The position numbers were made by a program, and so were the translations under genes. The notes below the pieces were generated by a model. It saw only the letters and a program-made list of their open reading frames with translations, did no database searches and was not told the DNA's origin. 64,000 bases of DNA from Desulfovibrio sp. DV (GTDB lineage Bacteria > Desulfobacterota > Desulfovibrionia > Desulfovibrionales > Desulfovibrionaceae): positions 1 to 64,000 of the forward strand of contig NZ_MLBG01000003.1 in assembly GCF_001936595.1 (NCBI RefSeq), in the 5' to 3' direction. Below, in pieces: positions 8,256 through 16,407 of this stretch; within the stretch, counting starts at the first letter, position 1; every line of letters starts with the position of its first letter.

Positions 8256-9160
8256 GGATTCCGGACACGCTCCACATACAGGATAAGGTAGAAACTGACG
8301 ATCCAAAGAACCAGCGAGGCCTGGATGAAGCCGTCGCGCAACAGCACCAGGGTCGGTGAACCGCTTTTGCACTCGACCAGGGTAATCTGCAAGTAGCGCA
8401 GGACGCCCAAGATCACAAAAATCGTGGTCAGGTACAACTTGTCCGAGCCATGCTTGGCAATGACCTCGGGGGAAAGCGTGTAGAGGATGTAGCTGACGAT
8501 GACAACCGCAGCCATGAGCATCATGGAGGCGGTGACGAACTCCAGATTGTAGCCGTCCAGGGACCGGCGCGTTTTTTCGCAGCCGGCGGCGGACAAGAGC
8601 AGATCGTCGCGACGTTTGGCAAAGCCGAGAAACAGCGCCAGCAGGAAAGTCATGAGCACGATCCAGTGGCTCGGCGTTATGCCGGTGACCACGCCGCCGG
8701 CAAAGACCCGCAGCACGAAGCCAATGGCGATGCAGGCCAAATCGATGAGCGACTTGTGCTTGAGGCCAAAACTGTACAGCCCATTGATGGCCAGATAGCC
8801 GGCCAGGATGGCGCAAAAGCCGCCGGACCCGAGCAGGGCCGTCAGCCCGGCCGATCCGGCCAGGAGCACCCCGGCAAAGGCCAGTCCCTGCCCCGGAGTC
8901 AGCGCGCCTGAGGCCAGGGGCCGGTTGCGCTTGGTCGGGTGGGCCCGGTCTTCCTCGATGTCTTTTAAATCATTGACGACATAGACGGCGCTGGCCGCCA
9001 GGCAAAAGGCGGCAAAGGCCAGACAGGCGCTATAAAGCGCCGCCGGGTCGGTCAGCTTCCAGCCGAAAAAAAGCGGCAGGAAGACAAAGGCGTTTTTGAT
9101 GTACTGGTGCGGCCGGGCGAGCTTTAGAAAGGACGCCGGGCGCGATGGTGGCTTGGACAT
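8252..9160 (-). CDS. UbiA-family prenyltransferase, decaprenyl-phosphate phosphoribosyltransferase (DPPR synthase)-like
   Basis: 302 residues, polytopic with about eight or nine membrane helices. The first Asp-rich motif reads NDLKDIEEDRAHPTKRNRP (about residues 63-81), the form seen in DPPR synthases (mycobacterial Rv3806c/UbiA) rather than in quinone or haem prenyltransferases. The second conserved region is FAKRRDDLLL. DPPR synthase joins phosphoribosyl diphosphate to polyprenyl phosphate, the first step toward lipid-linked D-arabinose. The start ATG at 9160 has a GGAG site. It is followed, with a 4-bp overlap, by a gene containing a DprE2-like domain, the enzyme two steps later in the same pathway, which strongly supports the assignment. 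Confidence 0.88.
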   Translation of the reverse strand: MSKPPSRPASFLKLARPHQYIKNAFVFLPLFFGWKLTDPAALYSACLAFAAFCLAASAVYVVNDLKDIEEDRAHPTKRNRPLASGALTPGQGLAFAGVLLAGSAGLTALLGSGGFCAILAGYLAINGLYSFGLKHKSLIDLACIAIGFVLRVFAGGVVTGITPSHWIVLMTFLLALFLGFAKRRDDLLLSAAGCEKTRRSLDGYNLEFVTASMMLMAAVVIVSYILYTLSPEVIAKHGSDKLYLTTIFVILGVLRYLQITLVECKSGSPTLVLLRDGFIQASLVLWIVSFYLILYVERVRNP

Positions 9161-9218
9161 AACACTCCAACCGGCTCTCGTCCGGGAGGCCGGACCATAG
9201 CCGGGATCGGCCCGGGCT

Positions 9219-12200
9219 TCAATCGCTGCGGCCGGCCTTGCCTCGGCCCGGCAGCAGATCGGGCAGCCAAAGGGCCAGGGCCGTGAGGATCAGGACGATC
9301 CAGGCCGCATTCATGACGGGCACCAGCCGGGCCATGAGGGCCTCGTCGCGGTACACAAGCTCGGCCGGGCCGGACGCATCCGGCGGCAGGGCGTACATGT
9401 TGACAAATCCCAGGCCCTTGACCGGGGCCAGGGTCTTGCCGGCGACCGTGAGTTGCCAACCGGGATGAAACGCTTCGGAAAAGACCAGATAGCCACCACC
9501 CGCAGGCAGAGCCAACCGGTAGCGGCCGGCGTTTTGCCGGGTGTAGGCCACGGCCGGGCTGGCCGGGCCGGGTCCGGCGGCGGCAGCGGCGGTCGAAAGC
9601 TCCACGGCGTCGCAGGCCACGCCGGCCGGGCCGTCCAGGGCCAGATGCACCAGCCCGGCGGCGTCCGGCGAAACCGGCCCGGCTGCGACGACATTTTGGC
9701 CATCGCGGGTCAGACGAAACCGCCGGCCGTCGGCCAGGGCCACCGCTTCCCCGGCCCGGCCCACCAGCCGCAACACGGCCTGATAGGTCCCGGGCCGGGG
9801 CACCGGCAATTCCAACGTGGCCGGCAACCGGGCCGCCGCGCCAAAAGACAGCACCGCCCCGCCCGGCACCGGCGTATGGGCGACCAGCCGCATGGGCTGG
9901 TTGGGCGAATTGACCTGGGAGGAAAGCTGGGCCTGGCGCATGGCAAACCGGATGGTGACGGTGGTGGCCGGGCCTTTGATCTCGGAGACGACCTTGCGCT
10001 TGTAAACGTCCTCCCAGCGGTCGTCGTGGGAGCCTTCAACGCGGTACAGCAGCGTTGACGGGCCGCCGTCCACGGACACCGAGGCAGCCACGTAGGAGGT
10101 CACCACCGGATCGCCAAAAAGGCGGGGATAGCTTTCGAGCGTCAACGACGGGACCGGCTCGGGGAAATTGACTGTGTAGACCACTTCACCGGGCGAGTCG
10201 CCCTCGACGGCCACCACCCCGGCTCCGCGGGGATCGGCCAGATCGATGCGGGCGTTTTCACTGGTTGCGGCCACACCCGCGCCCTGGGCCAACAGCGGCA
10301 CGAAGACCTTGGGGGCCATGGGCGACACCGGCGAAACCGTGGCCTCTTCGGCCTCGGCCACCAGCCGGACATCCCCCCCGGCCACGGCGGCCAGCCGGGC
10401 CACGGCCGCCTCGTAGGCTTCCTCAGGCACGGCCAGCAGCCCCGAAACGACAATACCCCGGCCGGGGATGGCCACTTCCAGGGCATGGGGCGGTCCCGGC
10501 TCAAAGGTGGCCGTGCCGCAGTCGATCCAATCCAGGCCCCGGCCAAGGGGGCCGGCGGCAAGCTCGGCCACGGGCGCGCCGTCCAGGCTGACCACGGCCG
10601 TGCCGGCAAAGCTCTCGGACCCGGCCCGCAGGAACAGCCGCCACGAGCCATGGCCGATGAGCGAAAAGCGCACCACTCCCGGCCCGTCGCTGACCTTGGC
10701 CGCCTTGTCGAGGGGCGAACCGCCGTGGCGGGGATCATCCAGGGCACGCGGGGCGAGCGGCCCAAACGCGCCTTCGGCCACGGCCTGGGCCGCCGTCTGG
10801 TAGGCATCGGCCGGCAGATAGGGCAGGAGCAGCTCCGGCCCGCCGCGCCCGGACAGGGTGACGCCGCCAAAACCCGCGCCCAGGCCGGCCAGCTCGGCTT
10901 CGGTTGCGTCGGCTCCAAACAGCAGGGCCGCATCCCCGTCCTGGGGCCGGGTGCTGTTGGCCAGGGCCAGGAGCAGGGGGAAACCGCCAGCCGCCAGCCG
11001 GGCCTTTGGGGCCAGACGCAGCCGGGGCAGGAAATCGGTGTTGCGCAGCACGGCCTCGGGCGGCGCGGCCAGTTCCGGGTCCGGAATCAGGTCGCGCTGG
11101 GCGGCAATGAACGGGCCGATCAGGTCGCCCGGGTCAAACAGCGTCTCCGGGCCGCGCTTGGTGGTCGGCATCCAGCCAAAGGGGCTGTAGGACAGGTAGG
11201 GATTGGTCTGGTTGTAGATGACCCGTTTGACCGCCGCCAGGCCAAGCAGCCGGCCAAAGGCGTCGGTGACCGGCCAGGGACGGTGGAGCAGGCCGAGCAG
11301 ATAGAGGCTGTAGGGCTCGCCGATATACGTTGGCCCCATGATGGCGTCCTTGCCAAGCAGGGCGAAATTGCGGGTCAGGCCGTTGTCCGGCGGCTCGGGC
11401 ACATCCCCGGTGGGACCGGCGATGGTCGGCCACACCGTCACCCGGTAATCTTCCGGATCGTTGGTGAAAAACTGCGAGAGCCTGCCCTCGGCCGGGGACA
11501 GCGGCTGGGGCATAAGGGCCATGGTCTGGGAAGTGGCGTTTTGCGGGCGGGTGAGCTGTCCGGTCCAGTAGGGATGCAGATAAACGGCCAGCGCCCCGGT
11601 GGCAAAAACGACGGCAGCCGTCCGGCCGCGGGCGCTTTGCCGGCCATAGTACAGCAGTTGGCCCAGCCCCAGGCCGGCCAAGAGCGACAGGCCGGCGTAA
11701 TAGACCGGCAGCCAGCGGGCCGGCCGGGCCATCTGGAAAAAGAGAATCGGGACGCGGTTTAAAAACTTCTCGTAAAAGACCGCTCCGGCCAGGGTCTTAT
11801 TGCCGGCCATGCAGACAAACCCGGCCAGCAGGCAGAAGGCGGCGAAATACTTAAGCCCCCGGTTGGGGCCTTTGGGGCCAAGCCCGACCAGGGCCAGCCC
11901 GAGCAGGGCCAGGGCGGCGGCCACCCATTCGGGATTGTCCTTGAGTGTGACCGGATAGGCATACTCCGTGCCCATGCCGTAATTATCGGTGTGCCCGAGC
12001 ATGGCCTGGCGCAGCGGGGCGGAAAAACGGCGATAGATGCCCTGGTAATGGTCGTTGATCTCTTCCTTGGTCTGGTGGTGCTTGAAATCCGCGGCATGAA
12101 TGATGGAACTGGCGGCCGGCACCAGCCAGTGCAGATGGAGAAAAAGGGCCACAAACCCGGCCATGGCAAAGGCCAGGGCCGGCCGGGCCGAGCGCCGGGC

Positions 12201-12827
12201 CATGGTCTCGCCGAGAGCCAGAAAAAAGGTGAACGACCCGTAAAAGACAATGCCAAACGGCGAGGCGGAGCAGGCCAGCCCGCCAAGCAGTCCGGCGGTG
12301 AGCGACAAGGCGAAAAACCGGCGCAGCGAGGCCGCGCCCCCTGCCCGGGACAGGAGCAGCAGCACCCAGGGCAGCAGCGCCAGGACAAAGCCGCTCTCCT
12401 CCACATGCCCGGCCACGGTCATGGAAAACTGGCGCGGATTGAAGGCATAGAGCATGGCCGCCAGCACCGACGGCGCAAGGCCCAGGCCCAGAAGCCGGCA
12501 CAGGGCCACGATGCCGCCGGCTCCCACCACGGCATAGACCGGCCCTTCCCAGCGCACGATGACCGGGCCGCCAAGATGCGACCCCAGGTCGCGGGTGACG
12601 ATGTCGAACCAGCGGGTGATGCCGGAAAATGCGCCCGGCGCCCCCATGTCGTACTTCGAGGCCCAGGCGTGCTTGGAGATGTCGGCCACCTGGCGCATCT
12701 CTTCCGGGAACGGAGTCGGCACGCGGTCCCAGTTCTGATAGACGTGGCCCGGCGTCCAGAGGATGCCGCGCCAGGCGATGAGGGCGAAAACGGCGACGAA
12801 AACAAGCGCCCAGTACTGTCGTTTCAT
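9219..12827 (-). CDS. Giant polytopic membrane protein, GT-C/AftD- or YfhO-like
   Basis: 1202 residues from the ATG at 12827. An N-terminal helix is followed by a loop with WTPGHVYQNWD and acidic residues, then roughly a dozen hydrophobic helices to about residue 440, as in GT-C glycosyltransferases that use lipid-linked donors. A long periplasmic region rich in beta-type sequence follows, then FHPGWQLTV near the C-terminus, a closing helix, and WLPDLLPGRGK. The order multi-helix head, beta-rich body, PGW segment and last helix is shared by YfhO proteins and by AftD arabinofuranosyltransferases. As first gene before the DPPR-synthase-like and DprE2-like genes it is the best candidate for the enzyme that uses the lipid-linked pentose. 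Activity is inferred. Confidence 0.75.
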   Translation of the reverse strand: MKRQYWALVFVAVFALIAWRGILWTPGHVYQNWDRVPTPFPEEMRQVADISKHAWASKYDMGAPGAFSGITRWFDIVTRDLGSHLGGPVIVRWEGPVYAVVGAGGIVALCRLLGLGLAPSVLAAMLYAFNPRQFSMTVAGHVEESGFVLALLPWVLLLLSRAGGAASLRRFFALSLTAGLLGGLACSASPFGIVFYGSFTFFLALGETMARRSARPALAFAMAGFVALFLHLHWLVPAASSIIHAADFKHHQTKEEINDHYQGIYRRFSAPLRQAMLGHTDNYGMGTEYAYPVTLKDNPEWVAAALALLGLALVGLGPKGPNRGLKYFAAFCLLAGFVCMAGNKTLAGAVFYEKFLNRVPILFFQMARPARWLPVYYAGLSLLAGLGLGQLLYYGRQSARGRTAAVVFATGALAVYLHPYWTGQLTRPQNATSQTMALMPQPLSPAEGRLSQFFTNDPEDYRVTVWPTIAGPTGDVPEPPDNGLTRNFALLGKDAIMGPTYIGEPYSLYLLGLLHRPWPVTDAFGRLLGLAAVKRVIYNQTNPYLSYSPFGWMPTTKRGPETLFDPGDLIGPFIAAQRDLIPDPELAAPPEAVLRNTDFLPRLRLAPKARLAAGGFPLLLALANSTRPQDGDAALLFGADATEAELAGLGAGFGGVTLSGRGGPELLLPYLPADAYQTAAQAVAEGAFGPLAPRALDDPRHGGSPLDKAAKVSDGPGVVRFSLIGHGSWRLFLRAGSESFAGTAVVSLDGAPVAELAAGPLGRGLDWIDCGTATFEPGPPHALEVAIPGRGIVVSGLLAVPEEAYEAAVARLAAVAGGDVRLVAEAEEATVSPVSPMAPKVFVPLLAQGAGVAATSENARIDLADPRGAGVVAVEGDSPGEVVYTVNFPEPVPSLTLESYPRLFGDPVVTSYVAASVSVDGGPSTLLYRVEGSHDDRWEDVYKRKVVSEIKGPATTVTIRFAMRQAQLSSQVNSPNQPMRLVAHTPVPGGAVLSFGAAARLPATLELPVPRPGTYQAVLRLVGRAGEAVALADGRRFRLTRDGQNVVAAGPVSPDAAGLVHLALDGPAGVACDAVELSTAAAAAGPGPASPAVAYTRQNAGRYRLALPAGGGYLVFSEAFHPGWQLTVAGKTLAPVKGLGFVNMYALPPDASGPAELVYRDEALMARLVPVMNAAWIVLILTALALWLPDLLPGRGKAGRSD

Positions 12828-12851
12828 AGGGAGAACGGGAAGGAATGGGGA

Positions 12852-12922
12852 GAGGAAATGAGGAAGACCAGGGCGCTGCCCTGGACCCGCCGGGGGGGAT
12901 AATCCCCCCCGGACCCCCTTGT
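12852..12922 (+). repeat. Dispersed intergenic hairpin element, copy 2
   Basis: A purine-rich lead is followed by a CCAGGGC/GCCCTGG hairpin and the core CCGGGGGGGAT-A-ATCCCCCCCGG (12890-12912), then GGACCCC. Unlike most copies it lies upstream of the neighbouring minus-strand gene and antisense to it. Beyond it, at 12942-12964, are two imperfect direct repeats (GTAATACGCAT and GTGTTACGCAA, centres 12 bp apart) that may be an operator for the 12827 operon. Confidence 0.75.
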
Positions 12923-13017
12923 CCGGGTTAATTGACAAAATGTAATACGCATTGTGTTACGCAACGTCGTCAGTTTCGAAAATAAAAACCAGGACACGTT
13001 GTGCCTTCGGCACCGGC

Positions 13018-13212
13018 CGATCAAATCAACGCATCCCAGGTGGGTTGCCAAACGGTGGCTTCCGTCAGGCCCAGGTTCCGGCTCTCCCGGTTCCCAGCCG
13101 ACCAGCTTGCCAGCCATCGCCAAGAACCCCTTTAAAAACTTTCCCCGTCGGGGGGTCCGGGGGGATCATCCCCCCGGCCGCCGGAGGCATCTTCGTCTTC
13201 TCTTCGCCTTCC
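13018..13212 (-). repeat. Dispersed intergenic hairpin element, copy 3, with extended module
   Basis: The core CCGGGGGGAT-C-ATCCCCCCGG is at 13157-13177 with GGCCGCCGGAGGC beside it, 36 nt past the purN stop and oriented with purN. The element continues through AAAGTTTTTAAAGGGG (reverse strand, about 13127-13142) into a region (13018-13125) that on the minus strand closely resembles 20235-20340 and 27285-27380, including TGACGGAAGCCACCG and CCCACCTGGG. No gene is evident in 12828-13223. Confidence 0.78.
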
Positions 13213-13223
13213 CGCTCCCCTCG

Positions 13224-13904
13224 CTAAAATCCTGCCTCCAGGGCCGGGCTGACCAGACAGGGCATGGCGTCGGCCATGTCTGCTTTCGGCATATCGGCCG
13301 GGGCGAGGCGGGTTTTGCGGCCGTGGATACTGAGGCGGCCGGTGGCCAGCCAGTGGATGGCCTGGGGGTAGATGCGGTGTTCCAGGGTCATGATGCGCCC
13401 GCCGAGGCTTTGGGCGTCGTCGTCGGGGAGCGCCGGCACGGCGGCCTGGATGACGATGGGGCCGTTGTCCATTTTTTCGTCCACGAAGTGGACGGTGGCG
13501 CCGGCGATGGTCACGCCGTAGCCGGCGGCCTGCCCCTGGGCGGCAAGGCCGGGGAAGCCCGGCAGCAGGGCCGGGTGGATATTGAGGATACGGTCGCGGT
13601 AGGCGGCCACGAAATCGGCCCCGAGCAGGCGCATGAACCCGGCCAGGACAACGGCTTCGGCACCGGAGTCGCGCACGGCGGCGAGCAGCGCCGCGTCGTA
13701 GGCGCTCCGGTCGGGGAAGGCGGCGTGGGGCAAAAGAGCGGTGGCGAGGCCGTGGTTTTGAGCCCGGGCCAGGGCGTAGGCCTCGGCCTTGTTGGAAACG
13801 ACGGCTGTTATGCGCGCCGCAAGGACGCCGTCCTCGATCCGGTCAATGATGGCTTGCAGATTGGAGCCGGAACCGGAAACGAGGACGGCGACGGGCAGGG
13901 TCAT
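13224..13904 (-). CDS. purN: Phosphoribosylglycinamide formyltransferase
   Basis: 226 residues of the folate-dependent GAR transformylase that makes formyl-GAR in purine synthesis in the cytoplasm. The N-terminus has VAVLVSGSGSNLQAIIDRI (phosphate-binding loop), followed by VVLAGFMRLLG, the catalytic Asn-His segment NIHPALLPGFPG, and VHFVDEKMDNGPIVIQ with the catalytic Asp. Length is normal, with a slightly long C-terminal tail. Its ATG overlaps the stop of the preceding cobA/hemD gene by 4 bp (ATGA), so the two are co-translated. Purine and tetrapyrrole genes have no direct functional link, so this looks like a housekeeping operon. Confidence 0.96.
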   Translation of the reverse strand: MTLPVAVLVSGSGSNLQAIIDRIEDGVLAARITAVVSNKAEAYALARAQNHGLATALLPHAAFPDRSAYDAALLAAVRDSGAEAVVLAGFMRLLGADFVAAYRDRILNIHPALLPGFPGLAAQGQAAGYGVTIAGATVHFVDEKMDNGPIVIQAAVPALPDDDAQSLGGRIMTLEHRIYPQAIHWLATGRLSIHGRKTRLAPADMPKADMADAMPCLVSPALEAGF

Positions 13905-15415
13905 GACGACGGTCTCGCGTCGGCGATGACGGCTTCGGCCAGGGCCGGCACGGTGTAGGCGGCGGCGCTGACGTCCGGGGTAAAGCCGTATTCGGCCAGG
14001 GTGGCGGCGGTGATGGGGCCGATGCAGGCGGTTTTGACCTGCGAGGCTTTGAGCACCTCGGCCGGGATCTGGGCGAAGAAGTTTTTGACGGTGGAGGACG
14101 AGGTGAAGGTGACGTAGTGGATGTCGCCGGCTTTGATGGCCTCGATCAGTTCGGCCGGGTCCTGGTCCACGGGCCGGGTGTCATAGACCGGCAGCACGGT
14201 GACGGCACAGCCAGCCTCGGTGAGCTTTTCCGGCAGCACGTCGCGGGCTTCGCGAGCCCGGGGGATGAGCACTTTTTTGCCCTGGACGTCGCGGCTGAGC
14301 AGCCCTTCGACCACGGACTCGGCCACGAAGCGTTCGGGCAGGAAATCGGCCCGCAGTCCACGCTCGGCAAGTTTTTTGGCCGTAGCCGGTCCGATGGCCG
14401 CCACCTGGATGCCGGCAAAGGCCCGGGCGTCGAGATCTTTGGCGTCCATGCGCTCGAAAAAACAGTCCACGCCGTTGGCCGAGGTAAAGACGACCCAGTC
14501 GTATTCGTACAGGGCGTCAATGGCCGCATCCACCGGGGCGACATCGGTGAGCGGCGCAATCTCGATGGCCGGGAATTCGAAGCAGCAGGCCCCTTCGTCG
14601 GCAAGCAGGCGGGTTAAATCGCTGGCCTGTTCGCGGCTGCGGGTGACGACCACGCCCTTACCCAGCAGCGGGCGCTTTTCGTACCAGGCAAGGGTCTCGT
14701 GCAGCCCGACCACGCCGCCGACAACAAAGAGGGACGGCGGGGCAAAGCCGTGCTTTTTGGCTTCCTCGGGCATGGTGGCGACCGTGGCCACAAGGCTCTT
14801 GTGGCGGCAGGTGGTGCCCCAGCGCACGAGGGCGGCCGGGGTATCGCCGGACATGCCGGCCTTCATGAGATTTTCCGTGATGTGCGGGAGGTTTTTGACC
14901 CCCATGAAAAAGACCAGGGTGGAGCCGGACTGGGCAAAGGCCGCCCAGTTGAGCGAGCTTTCGGCCTTGCTCGGGTCTTCGTGGCCGGTGATGAACGACA
15001 CCGACGAGGTGAACGAGCGGTGGGTGATGGGGATGCCGGCATAGGCCGGCGCGGCCACGGCCGAGGTCACGCCGGGCACGACCTCGAAATCGCAGCCCGC
15101 GGCAATGAGCTCTTCGGCTTCCTCGCCGCCCCGGCCGAAGACAAAGGGATCGCCGCCCTTTAAGCGGGCCACCATCTTGCCGGACTTGGCCATGTCCACG
15201 AGCAGGTCGTTGATCTTGTCCTGGGGCAGGGTGTGGTCGCCGCCCTTTTTACCGACATAGTATATTTCCGCGTCTTTGCGGCAGAAATCCAGAAAGGCCT
15301 TGTTGGCCAGATAGTCGTAGACCACGACGTCGGCGCGCGACAGGAGATCCTTGCCACGCAGGGTCAAAAGGCCCGGATCGCCGGGACCGGCCCCGATAAG
15401 ATACACTTTGGACAT
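13901..15415 (-). CDS. cobA/hemD: Fused uroporphyrinogen-III C-methyltransferase / uroporphyrinogen-III synthase
   Basis: 504 residues from the ATG at 15415 (AAGG upstream). Residues about 1-245 are SUMT/CobA: VYLIGAGPGDPGLLTLRG, VVYDYLAN, RLKGGDPFVFGRGGEEAEEL and PGVTSAVAAPAYAGIPITHR, all SAM-binding signatures. Residues about 250-504 are HemD, with VVVTRSREQASDLTRLL, VFTSANGVDCFF and a C-terminal VTFTSSSTVKNFF. The two activities cyclise hydroxymethylbilane to uroporphyrinogen III and methylate it to precorrin-2, feeding siroheme for sulfite reductase, cobalamin, and the alternative haem route. The fusion is known from other Desulfovibrio. Upstream start codons in the same frame lie in a region without coding character. 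Confidence 0.95.
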   Translation of the reverse strand: MSKVYLIGAGPGDPGLLTLRGKDLLSRADVVVYDYLANKAFLDFCRKDAEIYYVGKKGGDHTLPQDKINDLLVDMAKSGKMVARLKGGDPFVFGRGGEEAEELIAAGCDFEVVPGVTSAVAAPAYAGIPITHRSFTSSVSFITGHEDPSKAESSLNWAAFAQSGSTLVFFMGVKNLPHITENLMKAGMSGDTPAALVRWGTTCRHKSLVATVATMPEEAKKHGFAPPSLFVVGGVVGLHETLAWYEKRPLLGKGVVVTRSREQASDLTRLLADEGACCFEFPAIEIAPLTDVAPVDAAIDALYEYDWVVFTSANGVDCFFERMDAKDLDARAFAGIQVAAIGPATAKKLAERGLRADFLPERFVAESVVEGLLSRDVQGKKVLIPRAREARDVLPEKLTEAGCAVTVLPVYDTRPVDQDPAELIEAIKAGDIHYVTFTSSSTVKNFFAQIPAEVLKASQVKTACIGPITAATLAEYGFTPDVSAAAYTVPALAEAVIADARPSS

Positions 15416-15512
15416 GGATTCGCCTTTGGATGGTTGGCTGTGACGGTACGGCCAAGCGGCATACCGGGGAACGGCCGCCGTTACAAGGGGGATGGCCCGT
15501 GCCGGCCCGGGA

Positions 15513-15869
15513 TTACGGCCCGACGCGCCAGTTCGGGGCCTCGTCGCACAGGCACCGGTTGATTTCAAGATCGATCACGCAGCTGTCGGCCAACCGGTTC
15601 TCCGGAGCAAGGAGCATGGCCGCCCGGCCCTGGTCCGGCACCATGCCGTTGTTATAGAGGTAGCGCACGGTCACCACCTTGTTCCCGTCAGGACGCGGGG
15701 CAACGGACTCCACCCGGACTTCATACAGGCCAAGGTGGCTGCATTTGGCCCAGGCAGTGTTGAAAAGATGCAGGTATTTGGCTTCGCCGCCGCCGGTTTC
15801 CCGGGAGCAGCCGGCCAGGACAACCAGAAGCAGGACCAGGGGCACAAAGGCCGGAACAAGGCTTCGCAT
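15513..15869 (-). CDS. Small lipoprotein of unknown function
   Basis: 118 residues. The start at 15869 is chosen because GGGAG lies 5 nt upstream and because it gives a compact signal peptide, RSLVPAFVPLVLLLVVLAGC, ending in a lipobox (LAGC, Cys24 of the precursor). The mature part has four cysteines, including a CVIDLEINRCLC cluster that may form disulfides, and a VVTVRYLYNNGM segment. No family is recognised. It diverges from the secreted protein at 16013 and may share a promoter region with it. Confidence 0.75.
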   Translation of the reverse strand: MRSLVPAFVPLVLLLVVLAGCSRETGGGEAKYLHLFNTAWAKCSHLGLYEVRVESVAPRPDGNKVVTVRYLYNNGMVPDQGRAAMLLAPENRLADSCVIDLEINRCLCDEAPNWRVGP

Positions 15870-16012
15870 GAACGCTCCCATGGTGGCATCACGCCCGGTG
15901 ATGGAATTTTTTCCCGGTTCTTCCATGGATTTCCGAAAACGGCAACCCCGGACGCCTTTGACTTCGGGCCGCTCTCGTAGCACAACAGCCCCGATTCCAA
16001 AGGAGGTTCGCC

Positions 16013-16381
16013 GTGCCGACGACCATAGTGGCGCGGGTGCTGCTCCTGGCTGTGTGCTGCCTGCTGTGTTGTGCGCCGGCATCGGCCCAGGACGATTACC
16101 GCACGGTGCTGGCCAACGAGGCCGGAGTGTTTCCGGGAGCCGAGTTCAAGCGGGTGATCCGATTTCCCAAAGCGACTGCCGTGCTGTTTGAGACCGGGGC
16201 CAGCCCGGCCGAGATCAGCGCCTATTATACAAAGGACATGGCCGCCAGGGGCTGGAAAGTCGAAGTCAGCGACGTCACTGACGGCGCTTCGTTTCTGCTG
16301 GCCACCAAAAACGGCCGGCGAGCCATCGTGGAAGCCCAGCGCGGCCTGCCCGGACGCACGGGATTTAGCGTCAGCCTGTAG
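16013..16381 (+). CDS. Small secreted protein of unknown function
   Basis: 122 residues starting at a GTG (16013) with an excellent AAAGGAGG site 5 nt before it. A signal peptide of about 25 residues ends in CAPASAQDD. The mature domain contains SPAEISAYYTKDMAARGWKV and FLLATKNGRRAIVEAQ, a pattern I associate with small periplasmic domains that carry an alpha-beta module, but I cannot name a family with confidence. The AsmA-like gene begins 26 bp after its stop, so a shared envelope role is plausible. Confidence 0.78.
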   Translation: MPTTIVARVLLLAVCCLLCCAPASAQDDYRTVLANEAGVFPGAEFKRVIRFPKATAVLFETGASPAEISAYYTKDMAARGWKVEVSDVTDGASFLLATKNGRRAIVEAQRGLPGRTGFSVSL

Positions 16382-16407
16382 CCTGCCCGGGTTCTGCTCC
16401 CATTCCC

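Noticed and set aside
12852-13212. Possible CRISPR-like repeats
   Set aside because: The repeats are dispersed singly across 50 kb with diverged stems, not evenly spaced with unique spacers.
12954-13958. Plus-strand frame preceded by TTGACA at 12931
   Set aside because: Runs through a hairpin repeat and antisense to purN; no domain, and the TTGACA box is most likely chance.
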